NCBI GenBank assembly: GCA_015499985.1
Contig: JAAAUF010000175.1
Span: 3,765-53,844 of the forward strand
Reading direction: 5' to 3'
From: Haplosporangium gracile
Taxonomy: Eukaryota; Mortierellomycota; Mortierellomycetes; Mortierellales; Mortierellaceae
DNA: 50,080 nucleotides
This document shows, piece after piece, positions 11,639 through 23,145 of the stretch. The first letter of the stretch is position 1; each line of letters opens with the position of its first letter. Both the position numbers and the translations under genes were made by a program. The notes beneath the pieces are model-generated. The model was not told where the DNA came from and did no database searches. It saw only the letters and a program-made list of their open reading frames with translations.

Positions 11639-14600
11639 TTACTGCTCAAAAGCTCCTGCAGTTGCAGTGGCAGGAGCAGCGGCCTTGGGAGTTACAGAAT
11701 GAGGTTGAGGCTTGGGCTGGATGCGAGAACTGCGCTTAAATTTACCACCACCAGCAGCGGTCGACATCGCACCACCTGAAGTTGCAGGAAAACCGTTGGC
11801 AGAAGCAGAGTTACTGCCATTAACAACATCCTTGTTCTTGTGCCCAGCACCAGTACCAGCACCAGCATCAGGACCACCACCGGTAGCGTTACCACCTTCT
11901 TTAGTCTTGCCAAAGAGGAGCTTATGGGTCTTGGCCAAGACAGGGAACTGCGAGTTCAACTGCTGCTGCTGCTGCTGACCCTCGCCCTGCTGCTGACCTC
12001 GTTGATCCTGCTGCTGTAGGCCTGACTGACCTTGTTGCTGTTGCTGCTTATTCAATTGTCGATTAAGCTGCTTATTCAACTGTTTCTGCTGCTTCTGCTG
12101 CTTCTTCTGAGCCTGCTGTGCCAGAAGCTGCTGTTGGATTCGCAAATGTTGTTGTTGAAGCTGTTGAGCGAACTGGTCTCCCAATGGCTGCTGCTGCTGC
12201 TGCTGTCGAGTTGTCGACGCGTTCTTGTGGCTGTTAGAGCTGTTACTGGTGACACTAGGTCCAGATGTGCTAGGAAGGATGGTATCGTTATTGTTGTGGC
12301 CACCGGATTCGGCGTCGATGGGTTGTTGAAGCGTTGTAGTCTGCTTCAAGTTGGCAGAGTTGGTAGCTCGAGCCACGGCAGTAGCAAAGACGGCCGCCGC
12401 GACGGCTCCCTCGCTCGCAGTTGCTCCTTGAGGAGGATCAGGAGCAGGATCAGGAGCAGCAACAGAAGCCGCAGAACCGGAAGCGGCAGTGGTGATAGTA
12501 GAATGAAGGGCGCGAGCAACAGATCGCCTCTGGCGACGCTTACGAGACCTGGATTCACCGTCAGGACCACCCTGCTGCGAATCATTGTCGTCATCATCTC
12601 CATCGATAGCTCCTCCTCCTTCAACATATTCAGCGTCATACGCAGAAGCGCTGTTCTTGTCGCCGGTGACATTTCCTGAAATGACGACGGTGCTATTGCT
12701 GCCCGCAACAACTTGAATGGCAGCTGATTCCTGGACAGGTTGCTGAGTAGGTCCTCCTGCAGCGGCAGGGGTTGACGGAGCTATTATCGAACTGGGTATG
12801 TTGCGTGACGCTGATGACGATCCAGCTTGGTGGTCGCGTAAAGCTTTGTGCGACTCCCGCTGCTCGCGTCTGCTCTCCTTTCTCTCTAGCTTCCTCTCGG
12901 TCTTCTTCTCTCGTGATCGATGGGTCTCACTCGCTCCAGATCCATTCACGGTCTTCCCTTGACCCTGTCCCTGTTCTTGCGTTTGGGCTGGAATGACAGC
13001 GACCTTGACCTGAGGTTGAACAGGCGCCTGTTGAGCCTGAACAGGAGTCCGTGGTCGCACAGCAGTCACTTTGACCTGAGCAGCAGCACGAGCCTGTTTG
13101 GTTGCAGTCATCCTCTCCTGAGCAGGCGTCAACCCGCCCTTACGGCCCCCAGGTGGGTACCGTCCACGAGCAAACTCCTCATCTTCGTCATGTCCCGAAA
13201 TGGTCTCAAATGCGCCCTTGAATTCTCCACGACTCAATGTCAGATACAACGACTCAAAAATACTCCACACTCTGACCAAATGTCGGCCCGAGCACGAACC
13301 CGCAACATTGCGGTCACGAATAAACGGATCCATCACAATCAGTTTCTTCTCGCCTCTGCCACGCTGAGAGGATCTGACATTGGGGTTGCCGTTCTTGCGA
13401 GCCTTGGTCAGCTCCTCTCGGACGCGAATTCCGCCACCAACACGGACATTGACCTCCATAGTCTGATAGTCGTAAAATCGGGAATAAAACTCGAAAAACT
13501 CGATCAGCAGCTGGCCCACAGACTTGGTGTTGGCGGCACCAAAGTCTTTATAGCGTCCTGGATCCCGATCGAAGGTACAGTTGATCACATCCTTGCCGCC
13601 GCGACCTTCGTGGCTCATCTGGATATAGAGCTCTGTCATCTGCAGCTCAGGTTGCATTTGCAAAGCAGGTAAAACTGGCGGCTCCTGGGAAATTAGAGCA
13701 ATAACAGGTACAGTCAAAATACTAGTTCACACCAAGGATTTTTTCATGTTCTCACATGCGGACGAAATTAAATCCCAAGGGTCTCACCTGCGCTTGCAAG
13801 AACCCAATGGCCATCATAACATAGGCATAACTACTCAACCAAGCCTGACTCGAGTCATTAATACCATGCTTCTTGACCAACGCCTTCAGACTGTACAGAA
13901 ACGGTCGGACACGATCGTCAATCATGGTGTAGCATCGGATCAGCTCGCTGTTGTGGATCCCGAGGACATGGTTAGCGTTCACATCGCAGTTGGTCCTGGT
14001 CGCCGGGTCGACAAACTTGACGATGGGGACGCGTGCATTCGTTATTGGCTGGACTTGGATCATTCCCCCACGTCGTAGGACATTGGCAACCGCGCGAACA
14101 TTGTTGTATGAGGCCGCGTGTTGAAAATGTTCGGTCGTGATACACAGATCGGCGTCGCTCGACTCCGAGCCCAGTCCACTTGCATACGACCTATGTTGTT
14201 CAAATAATTGGAGCATGTATTAATTAGACATTTCTTCCACTCAGAGACCAACTCAACAGATTGATCCGAATGAATGAAACCTCTCGTAGAGTACATACCC
14301 AAACACTTCAAGACGTAGTCCCTGACCCGGGAAACCAGCATTCAAAATCCTTTGAAGCTTCTGCACAAGCTGGGTACGCCTGTTCATATACTCCTGACTT
14401 GGAACCAATCTCCGATAAAGTTCCATGATCCCGTCGCCCACAGTTTTGAAAGCGCCCTCGGCCGGCACGACCAAAGGAAGGTCAAATAAGCCCTGTAACC
14501 CAAATGTCGGCTTGCGACCCTTCCCTCCTTTCCCTCCAGCCTCGACAATCTGTAGCCCCTTCAGTCTCTGACTGATTTCGCCCAGATGTTGCGCCGCCGC

Positions 14601-15712
14601 CTGACTCAAGACAGCGTCCGAACTGCCCATAGCCTTCTCAGCCTGCTTCCTTGCCTGCATCTCACGACGTCGTTGAGCGTACCTGGACCCATAGGGCATC
14701 AGCAGCTCCGGTTCCATGCGATCCAGATCTGAGACTGTGATGGTGCGGCGCCAGTAGTCCTTGCGGAGTCTGAACAGAACTCGGGCGACCATGTCCTGAT
14801 ACTCTGGGTTGACTTGACAATATCGATCGTTGAAGTTCTTGATCTGGACTTCGTTGAGTGCTGGGATCGAGTAGCTGTCCGAGTCTGAAAGTCGTCCTGA
14901 TGGGAATACAATGCCTGCCTTGACAAAGACAATCTTGTCCTCATCCTGATCTTGCTGTTGAGAAGGCTGGTCTTGGTCCTCTCCTTGGACGCCATTTTCC
15001 ATGTCCATGTCCTGTTCCTGCGCCTGTTTCTCCTGCTGATCACTCCTCGTGCGAACGTGTTGACCATAACCAGTCCGCTGATCCACACCTCCTCCGCTAC
15101 AGCCTTGAACATCCAGAAAGTACCCATTGCACCCTCCAATTCTCCTCACATACGCCTTCACTCTCTCTACATCCTCCAACTGGGCCTCCTCCAACTCCTT
15201 GTCAGCCAAAGCACTGACACTATGCTGCGGGTGCACCTCATGATAGGCACGACAGATCGTCTGGGCGATTTCAAAAGCTTTTGCGAGGCCGGTGTAAAAA
15301 AGTGGCACGAGGATTGGCTTGTTGGAGTTGTTGCTCCCGCGGACGGGGGTCGATCTTGAGCGGTGGAGGGTGGATTCTTCAAGGAGGATCGTGTCAAAGA
15401 TCAGGTCGACAAAACTGAGTCTTGCTCCTTCTCCTGAGGAGCTTGACTCTGCTTCTGGGATTGGTGCTGCTCTAGGGGAAGAAGGGGGTATGGGCTCCTC
15501 TGTGTGAGCGGCAGCGGCAGCGGCAGCAGCAGCAGCAGCGGCGGTGGTGGTGGTGATGTTGCTAGGTTCAGCTGAAATAGATACCTACAAGCGCAAAGAA
15601 GGTGGTAGGTATGTAGGTCAAAACGCGTTGTGAGCTCACATGGAAAAAAGAGCATCATGCAAACTGCGGCATAATGGGGACGGCATTTAAAGGGAGGTTT
15701 GGTTACCTCCAT
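11639..15712 (-). CDS. Cid1-family non-canonical poly(A)/poly(U) polymerase with long Gln-rich tail
   Basis: Four exons: 15712-15640, 15571-14299, 14190-13788, 13684-11639; 1264 residues. The polymerase-beta-type core shows FGSYASGL...SSDADL, rebuilt exactly across the 14298-14191 intron: G449-S450, catalytic Asp461 and Asp463, and a third Asp518 in RTNCDVNAN. A PAP-associated domain follows (about 628-663, KDFGAANTKSVGQLL...FYDYQTMEVNVR). These proteins add A or U to RNA 3' ends; A versus U preference cannot be read here. The N-terminal 330 residues hold a poly-Ala tract (from the CAG/GCC-like repeat at about 15500-15541), a helical region and an acidic Gln/Asp-rich insert. The last 550 residues are low complexity, with long Gln runs around 11960-12205 that could support condensate formation (inference). 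The first 73-base exon is the least certain part: donor GTGAGC at 15639-15634 is the only one found that keeps frame. Confidence 0.88.
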
Positions 15713-16109
15713 TGGGCGGGTGACTTTCGTGCAAATGTGTTGTGTTTGTGTGAGTAAGAGAGAATGTGAAGGCGAATGAGCAAGGTCTCTTGAGGGGAAA
15801 GAAAGAGAAAGAGGAGCGATGGCAGTGAATGTCAAACTAAAGACTGAAAAGGAACCTGAACACAAAAAAATAAAAGTACACTGCACTGCGGCCCATCCGA
15901 AACAGTCACTGTGACAGTATGCACAAGGCAGGCGCAAGCCTTGTTTTTTGTTTTGAAGCTGTTGACACAGAATGAGAAATTATCCATTGAAACGAGAGAT
16001 GACCCACTTCTATCCATGATAGTTAACAAAACAAATATATGCTTATTTGAGCATGGTCCGCTTTTTGCTCCCTTGCTTGAATATATTTTCTTTCTCTTTC
16101 TTGTACTTT
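15713..16109. other. spacer between two minus-strand genes
   Basis: About 400 bases upstream of the nucleotidyltransferase and downstream of the second beta-repeat membrane gene. GA-rich on the plus strand at about 15750-15830 (CT-rich in the transcript sense, as in a leader). An open frame at 15911-16165 is short and overlaps the neighbouring 3' end; not accepted as a gene. Confidence 0.5.
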
Positions 16110-18161
16110 TTATAGGACTACCTGGCGCGCCATGTCAAGCTCAGCCATGCCCGCGTGCGTGTTGAGTTTAAGACTCGAGTACCAGCCGCGAGGAATTTGT
16201 CCTGTCTCGGCCCGCCAGCCCTTCAATGCCTTTTCCGATTCGTACTTGACCCTGGTCGTCTCCATGTCTACATGGTGAATACCTACAGAGCCACTTCCTG
16301 CCTCCACTCGGAATGATCCCACGTACGGAGTTACCTAATCATATTTTGATAAGTTGTAAATGTTAGTCGGTTAGCTCTGTATCAGGATTCGTTAACCGGA
16401 AGAAAAGAGCGTGCCTTCACAAAGTTGGTGTCACTTACCAAGCCAACATCAATGTTGCCGTTGGTAACAGTGACCTTGCCGTTCATAATCTTAGTGGACT
16501 GAGAGACATTCAGGGACACGTAACCATCAACCATAAGCACCGACATTGAAGGACCAACCACTACATTGCCCTCAATCGTACCAACACTTCCTCCCAACGC
16601 CATTGCCGTCACATTGGCATCGATTCGCGTGTATCCTGACACGACTCGGGTGTTAAGGTCCTTGATCTGGAAAGGGTGGTCCGGGAGGAGCAGCGCCAGG
16701 GTAACATTCCCTTCGTCCACAACAATCTTCAGTTTTTCCATCACCCTCATCCGTGGTGACAACGATAACCGGATCACAACAGATGTACAGTTGCTAGAGT
16801 CGGGATTCTTGAAGACTTCTAATTTGAATTGGCCCGTAGCCGGGTTGATTTCGGTTTGGCGACTGATCTTCCTGAACTCATCCCGGTCCCTTGCTGTTCC
16901 AAATATAGCGATCTCTGACGTATCTGGATCCTCGCTTTCATGATTCCGCTGATCCAGAATCACTGTCGTGGGCTATTATTGCTCGATAGTAATAGCAATA
17001 GAGTGAGTTAAATAGCTGCATACTTGAATGTTTGATCCAAACATAAAAACATTCAACAGGAACAAAGAAAAAAACGAAAAAAGGCTGCCAACAAACATAC
17101 CAAACCGCTGGCTGTAATATAGATATCGCTGATTTTAATAGGGACAGAATGACTGAAAATCGACCTTGTAAATCCCATCCCACAGTTGCCGTTCTCAACC
17201 TATGATCATTTTTTGCAAGCAGTTCAAGCAATTATATATATGAACAACCAACAACGTGAGCATAATGAGCAGAATGCGAACGAAAAGCAAAGCGAAAAAA
17301 TGAACATATCAAACAACAAACACCAAAACTTACATCATCGTCATCGTCGACAGTTATGGAGAGAAAGACAACCACCGCCAAGAAGATCAGCCAAAATTTG
17401 TTGAACCTACGGGAATCATCATCCGAGCCACCATCTAGATAGTTCAATAACGACAAGAAGCAAAACAAAGCGTCAGAAAAATGAGGCTTCTTGTGAAGAT
17501 TACAGCATGCAACTTTGCCTGTCTTTACGTCGTAATGCATTCAAAAACAGCAAAACTTGTGTGCGCTTGAAACGTACAGGTAGATCGAGGCGATCCAGGA
17601 GTGTATGGTGTGGCGGGTGTGATAGTCGAGTACGATGTTGTAGGAGGTCCGGAGGAAGGCAGGAGTGATGCTGAGGGGTTAGATAATCCATTGTTATTGT
17701 TGTCTACGTAATAGTTCTGTGGTGCCCTTGGTGGTGTTGGCGCTACCTCATCGTATGCTGGTGGTGGTTGGTCGTCTAGTAACATGAACATGTTCAAATA
17801 GAAAATGAACATCAGACGATTGTTTCAGCAAGTGCACGATATCTAGTATGTGAAACCATTTTTTCACTGTTGAATACATACCTTCTGGATAGTGCTGTAC
17901 GTTCTGTTGGGCGGGTATTGCGAAGGGTGCTGTTGGTGCTGCAGGTAGTTGTTGTGGAGAGGTTGCTGCTGATGCTTGATTGCTTGTTGTTGCTGAGGGA
18001 GGTGCAGAGGGAATAGAAGGGGAAGTGATGGGCAAAGTAGGAGAAGACGGTGCGTCGTTAAAACCAGCGGCGTAGGGCGATTGCTGTCCGAACGTTGACT
18101 GTTCTTCCTCGGGGATTAGCACAGATGGGTTGACACCCTTGCGGTTCTTGGAGCCAGGCAT
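16110..18161 (-). CDS. type II membrane protein with beta-repeat (toastrack/DUF4097-like) ectodomain, copy 2
   Basis: Six exons: 18161-17882, 17775-17578, 17434-17334, 17199-17101, 16972-16439, 16334-16110; 478 residues. The N-tail is Pro/Ser/Ala-rich and includes PPPAYDE (97-103), a PPxY motif of the kind bound by WW domains such as Rsp5/Nedd4 ligases. A single hydrophobic helix at about 173-188 (FWLIFLAVVVFLSITV) lies in exon 3 and is followed directly by five Asp residues. A short exon 4 contains NGNCGMGF and then PIKISDIYITASG. The long exon 5 carries repeated beta segments (LKIVVDEGNVTLALL, YVSLNVSQSTKIMNGKVTVTNGNIDVGLV) and N-x-S/T sites. Exon count, helix position and all intron phases match the 6440-8991 gene, so the two are paralogues. 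Acid after and base before the helix (SRRFNK) support an external C-terminus. Confidence 0.87.
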
Positions 18162-18439
18162 GTGTTAGCTGTGTGACAAGTTGTGTTGATTGTGGGGCAG
18201 TAGAAAGTTTGTATGAAAGAAACGAGAATGGGCGAGTGAGGGGTTCGGGGAGAAAGAAGCAAATGAGTGAGAATACAAAAAAGGAAATCTGTACAAAATG
18301 ACATAGTCTCTTTTGCTCATGTTACTCAGACCCTTAAGAGTCAGTCATAACTGCGGGCAAAGGGTTAACGCCAAGAACGCGCCTAGTCTTTTCACCTGAG
18401 ACCATCAGTCGATCACACTTTATTCATACAGATATCATC

Positions 18440-20883
18440 CTAAGCACCGACGCGCTTCTTCATCTTGATCACATAACTCTCAGTCGCAAACGCAGTGGTA
18501 ATAAACTGCACATAGTCCTCTCTCTGCCGGGGCACATACTCAATATCATACGTCGTCAGAATTGTCGCCAAAATCAGTCTCATCTCCATCCTAGTTGTAT
18601 CGAATATATAAAAAAAAGGGCTTCGCATTAGCAACAAGCAAGAAAGTAGGTCTAACGGTAAAATCGCGTCTAAAAAACAAGGGACTTACATCGCAAAGTT
18701 CTTGCCGACACAGTTGCGGGTGCCCGCAGAGAAGGGGTAGAAAGTGAAATCCTGAATTGGAGGGAAGGGCGATTCTTCGGGGATCCATCTCTCGGGGAAG
18801 AAGTTGTTGGGCTCAGGGAAGTAGTCCGCATTGTAGTGCAACTGTGAAATCTGTGCCAACACGACTAGTGGCAATAGATGTGAAAAAGGTCAATAGTTTG
18901 TGACAAGAGGTAGGCATTGACATGTGGTTATGAAATACGATACTAACAATAACTTACTTGTGCCCTTGGGAACGTTGTATCCTCCCATGACAGTGTCTTC
19001 AGTCACTTCTCGAGGCAGTCCTACAAGTGACGGATAAGAAAACGCGTCAGAATTTAATACCAGTCATTTAACAGTCAGAAAAAGAAGATACGATCTCATC
19101 TTACCAGTGGCGGCGACGGGGCGTAAGCGCATGGATTCGTTAATGCAGGCTGTGAGATACGTCAGCTTGCGGACTTGATCATAGGTAGGCAGAGCTCCTG
19201 TGGGGTTGCTTGCTGTGGCCTGGTCAAGTTCCTCGCACAATCTTCTCAATGCCTTGGGGTGCTTGACAAGATACATCAATGCGACTGTAATTGCCGTCGA
19301 CGAAGTTTCTGATCCAGCAATCCTAAGTACAAAAAGGATAAAGTAATATTTGAGTGGATTGCGGACTAAATTCATCATGTTGCCAGACCGCCTCGCCACA
19401 TGCCACTCGACATAACGAAAATATGACACTTACAAGAAGACAAGGGCCTCGGTTTGGACAGCTCGGTTGGTCAACTTTCCAGCAATCATATCCGCATATT
19501 CATCTCCAGTCTCACCATTACCACTCGCCCGCTCGTTCGCCTGAGCATCAACCAAGAACTGTAGCAGATCCGCTCTCCTGCCAGCCTCCCCAGCCTGTCG
19601 CCTAACATTAACACATTCGACCGAAAAATCGATAAATGAGTAATCAATCGGGACAAACCAACGCATCCAGGGGTTGAAAGTCTGTTGCATACTGCGCTTC
19701 AAACTCTTTGCCATCTGTTTGGGGATAGGATGGTTGTCGTCCTTGACCATGTGGAATGATTCTCCAAAGGCCGTCTCGCCGATAATGTCAAGTGAGAGTC
19801 GGTTCATGAATGAGCAAATGTTGATATGTCCCCTTGGCAGAACCTTGGCTCCGTTTTGCACTGAGGTTGGGTCCTGTAGGATCTCGTCGATCTTTCGAAT
19901 CAGAATGTGAATGCAATCTGCCATGATAGGTTCCAACGATCGAAGGTATTGTAATCCGAACGCTGGTGCAACAAGGCGTCTCTAGATAGTTTTTCATACG
20001 TGAAGGCAAAATACATCGTTAGAACAACGTTAGCACAAAATTACAAGGTCACCAAATATTTGCCATGATGGGTTTACTCTATTCTTGTGAAAGTCCTTGT
20101 TTCGCGAGGAGAACAAGTTATGCTGCTTGTAAAGTTCTAGTCCTTCATGAATCTCGCTCTTAGGATAGTCGGAGGCAACAAGAATGTCGTGGATAGCATC
20201 CTTGTCCGCAACCGACACAATATTAGGTGCTAATATGAGACAACAGAGGATGACTTTGTCAGCTTGCATTGTCGCAGCAGGGCTTCTTCCGGTGAATGAT
20301 TTCAGAACTAAAAGTACTTGCCTACTCGGACGATCTTGCCATAACGCTCATGCGTCTTTGGCAGGAAATAATGGCTATGGAATCAACCGGCAGGTGAATG
20401 GCGTTAGATATTTACACCACAAGGTACTTAATGCTCAACAGACGCTGCAACGGGCGTGTACCTTCGTCCGGTATAGACGCCCAGCCCGGTGAACACATAG
20501 GTGAATGCAAAGAGACCTGCAGGAAGATGGCTCAAGCGGTCAAAGTAGCGAGTAATAATGAACTAGTCAAATAAAAGATGAATGAAAAAAAGGGTTACCA
20601 AAGGACAAGGTTGTCATATGTTGAAAAACAATTAAAGTGACAATACGGAAAAATCCCTGTGGAGGGAGAGCGAGAGCGTGCAGGGATCGAGCAAAGAAGG
20701 ACAGACAGGGATGCGGAGGGAGAGAGGACTCTGTATTACCTTTCGAAGGGCGTTCAAGAAGACGAAGGTAGCAATGATCCTGACGATGCTTCGGGGTTTC
20801 TTCAAATCCGCCAAGGATTTCGGGTACTTATCCAAGAATGCCTTGAGGAAAGACCAGTTGTTCAGTGTCGACAGAACTGCCAT
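18440..20883 (-). CDS. cytochrome P450 monooxygenase
   Basis: Nine exons: 20883-20740, 20562-20462, 20374-20322, 20229-20078, 19981-19434, 19322-19105, 19020-18958, 18864-18690, 18590-18440; 534 residues, normal for an ER-bound fungal P450. All hallmarks are present: I-helix AGSETS (335-340), K-helix ESMR (395-398), PERW (450-453) and heme loop FSAGTRNCVGKNFA with the cysteine ligand at 478. An N-terminal hydrophobic stretch (about 31-46) gives the membrane anchor. The HKNRRRLVAPAF C-helix motif forms only if intron 4 runs 20077-19982. The third intron uses a GC donor (GCAAGT at 20321-20316); no GT alternative keeps frame. Substrate and CYP family cannot be assigned; NADPH-P450 reductase is the usual partner. 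It is divergent from SOD1, about 1.2 kb apart. Confidence 0.94.
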
Positions 20884-22044
20884 GTTTTTAAGGATTAAGA
20901 GAGCAGTTGATGAGCAATAACAGATTGGAGAAGCGGATGTTCGGATATCAGAGTTGTGGAGAAGAAGGAGAAAGAGAAAAGAGAAAAGAGAGAGAAGAAC
21001 AAAACGTGAACATTCAGAAAAAAATAAGGTCGACAAAAAGTCCGAGAAGGACTTTAGGAGAGGGAAGCGAGGGGCGGGGATTTTTTACATGGCGTGGACC
21101 ACACACCCTTTAGCGTAGCATTTTCGGCTGGCGGTTTGTGCTCACCTCGCACGCACAAATCACGCACGCGTACTATGCCTCCCCTCGTCTTTTTTTCCCT
21201 GACTTCCCCCAGCACACAAGCGCATCCAAACCCTCATCAGCCGAGGAGCACGAAGAGAAGTCACAGGCAGCGGCTGGTATTCTGGCAAGTGGAAAAGCGG
21301 GAAGAATGGGGGGGGAGAAAGGAGGAAACCGGTATGTTGTTGCTAAAGACTCCCACGTACCGAGTGAGGATCGACAGTTGACGTTCGTCCCTTTCTTGAA
21401 AGCCAATTGCTCTGAGGCGAACAACGGTCGAGGATTATGATGACGCCCTCGTAGCGAGATCGTCAGCGAAACAAACCATGAACCGAAGATGCCTGCCTGT
21501 CTTGAAACCTTTGCAAAGAAAAAAAGGAGTGAAGAAATGGCATCACCGTTACTAAAGAATAAAGCGGGATGCTAGTGCCATGGGTAAAGAAGGATCGATC
21601 TGATACTCACACTGCGCAGTTGTATGAGGTATATGTGCTGGGCGCATTTAATCGACGTGATATTTTGTATCCAAAGAACAATAATAACGCGTGTAAGTGA
21701 GCGATGGTCAGGATAACTATCTCGCATGGGCCAAGAGGCATGATGGATAGAAAGATAGACAAAAAGAGAAGCGATGCTTTGCTTGGAAGGATTGAGGATA
21801 TCATGCACACATTCAGCAGAATGACGTATTCGAACAGTTTGGGGTTCAACAATTGCCCATTGTCTGTCCCCCGCACACCCAGTCACATCTAACACCTCGT
21901 CTTTGCAAGAAGGCATAAAAAGGTGCGCAGAGCTCCTTCTCCATTTCTTTTTTCTTCTTTTTTTTTCTTTTTCTCATCTCATTCCATCAACCAACACACA
22001 CTTCCCACTTCCTACCACTCCACCAACAAACAACTACATACAAC
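20884..22044. promoter_or_regulatory. divergent upstream region of P450 (-) and SOD1 (+)
   Basis: About 1160 bases without a convincing gene. The P450 side is GA-rich on the plus strand (20940-21070), that is pyrimidine-rich in its transcript. The SOD1 side ends in a C/T-rich leader at about 21930-22020. A longer frame extends the P450 N-terminus to Met 21036, but the added sequence is low-quality Leu/Ser-rich; the 20883 Met is preferred. Minus-strand frames at 21572-21916 have no recognisable content. Confidence 0.5.
21913..21922 (+). promoter_or_regulatory. TATA-like element of SOD1
   Basis: GCATAAAAAG lies about 125 bases before the SOD1 start codon and just upstream of its pyrimidine-rich leader, a suitable place for a TATA box. 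Match by eye only. Confidence 0.4.
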
Positions 22045-23145
22045 ATGACTGTCAAAGCTGTCTGCGTTTTCCGCTCCAACGAGAAGAACGTCACCGGAAC
22101 CATCCACTTCACCCAGGAGAACGAGGCCGCCCCCGTCCACGTCAAGGCCGAGCTTGCTGGTTTGCCCCCCGGTAAACACGGATTCCACATCCAGTAAGTT
22201 ATTCTACACGCGACTGCACTCCGCTTTTTTCTGGGATATGTTTTTTTTTTTTGATAATAAGGGCAATGGGGCAATGATCGCGTCGGCCGATCAGTATTTC
22301 ACGCCATCAATAGCATATTCGCGTTTTGAAGAAGAAGTGATCGTTTGGTGTTTTTATCGTCATTGGTGATACTTTTTGAAGGAATTTTTTTATGGTTCCT
22401 ATTCGACCCGGGAACATGATTAACAAGGTTGAAAGGATAGAGCGAGTAATCACCTCTTATCACACCATATACCCAAACACGCCATATCGACACTCTTTCT
22501 CTCCGAAAAAAAAATAAAGAAACCAACAACACCCCTCTTCCTCATCCTCACGCTCCCTCTCCTTTTATCGTCCCTCCTCATTGTACCCATCATACGCCTT
22601 TGCATGAAAGAAAAATTTCTTCTGGCACTAACACGTTTTATGTCTTAACCTAATAGCGAGTTCGGTGACAACACCAACGGATGCTTGTCTGCCGGTGCTC
22701 ACTTCAACCCCCACGGCCAGACCCACGGTGCCCCCACCGCTTCAGTCCGCCACGCCGGTGATCTCGGAAACATCACCACCGACGCCAGCGGCAAGGCCAC
22801 CTTCGACGGCACCGACTCCCAGCTCAAGCTCATCGGACCCCACAGCATCATCGGGTATGTCTTTCTGTCCTTTTTGTGAAAATAAGGAAAAGGCTCTCAT
22901 TCTTTTTTCTTATTCTTTCTATGGATGAATAACGGACGGTCTTCTCATTCATATCTGATCCAATTCCTAATATCTTTCTTTCGTCTTTCTAATTTGTTTC
23001 TTGGATAACGTTCCACTTTGATAGACGCACCGTTGTTGCCCACGAGGGTGAGGATGATCTCGGACTCGGCGGCCACGAACTCTCCCCCTCCACCGGTAAT
23101 GCTGGCGGTCGTCTCGCCTGCGGTGTCATTGGTGTCACCAAGTAA
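22045..23145 (+). CDS. SOD1: cytosolic Cu/Zn superoxide dismutase
   Basis: Three exons: 22045-22193, 22657-22854, 23025-23145; 155 residues, normal for the family, with no signal peptide. It disproportionates superoxide to oxygen and hydrogen peroxide. Metal ligands are all in place: GFHIHEFGD (two Cu histidines, the second formed across intron 1), [10 protein letters not shown] with the bridging and Zn histidines, RHAGDLGN (Zn His and Asp) and [11 protein letters not shown] (last Cu His). The disulfide pair is in NGCLSAG and [17 protein letters not shown] carries the active-site arginine. Intron 1 is unusually long for this window (463 bases) and may carry regulatory sequence (inference). 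The compact C-rich codon use contrasts with its neighbours and suggests high expression. Confidence 0.97.

Noticed and set aside
12032..13672. Long plus-strand frames opposite the nucleotidyltransferase (12032-12679 and 12920-13672)
   Set aside because: Leu/Ser/Arg-rich shadows of the Gln/Ala/Ser-rich tail encoded on the minus strand.
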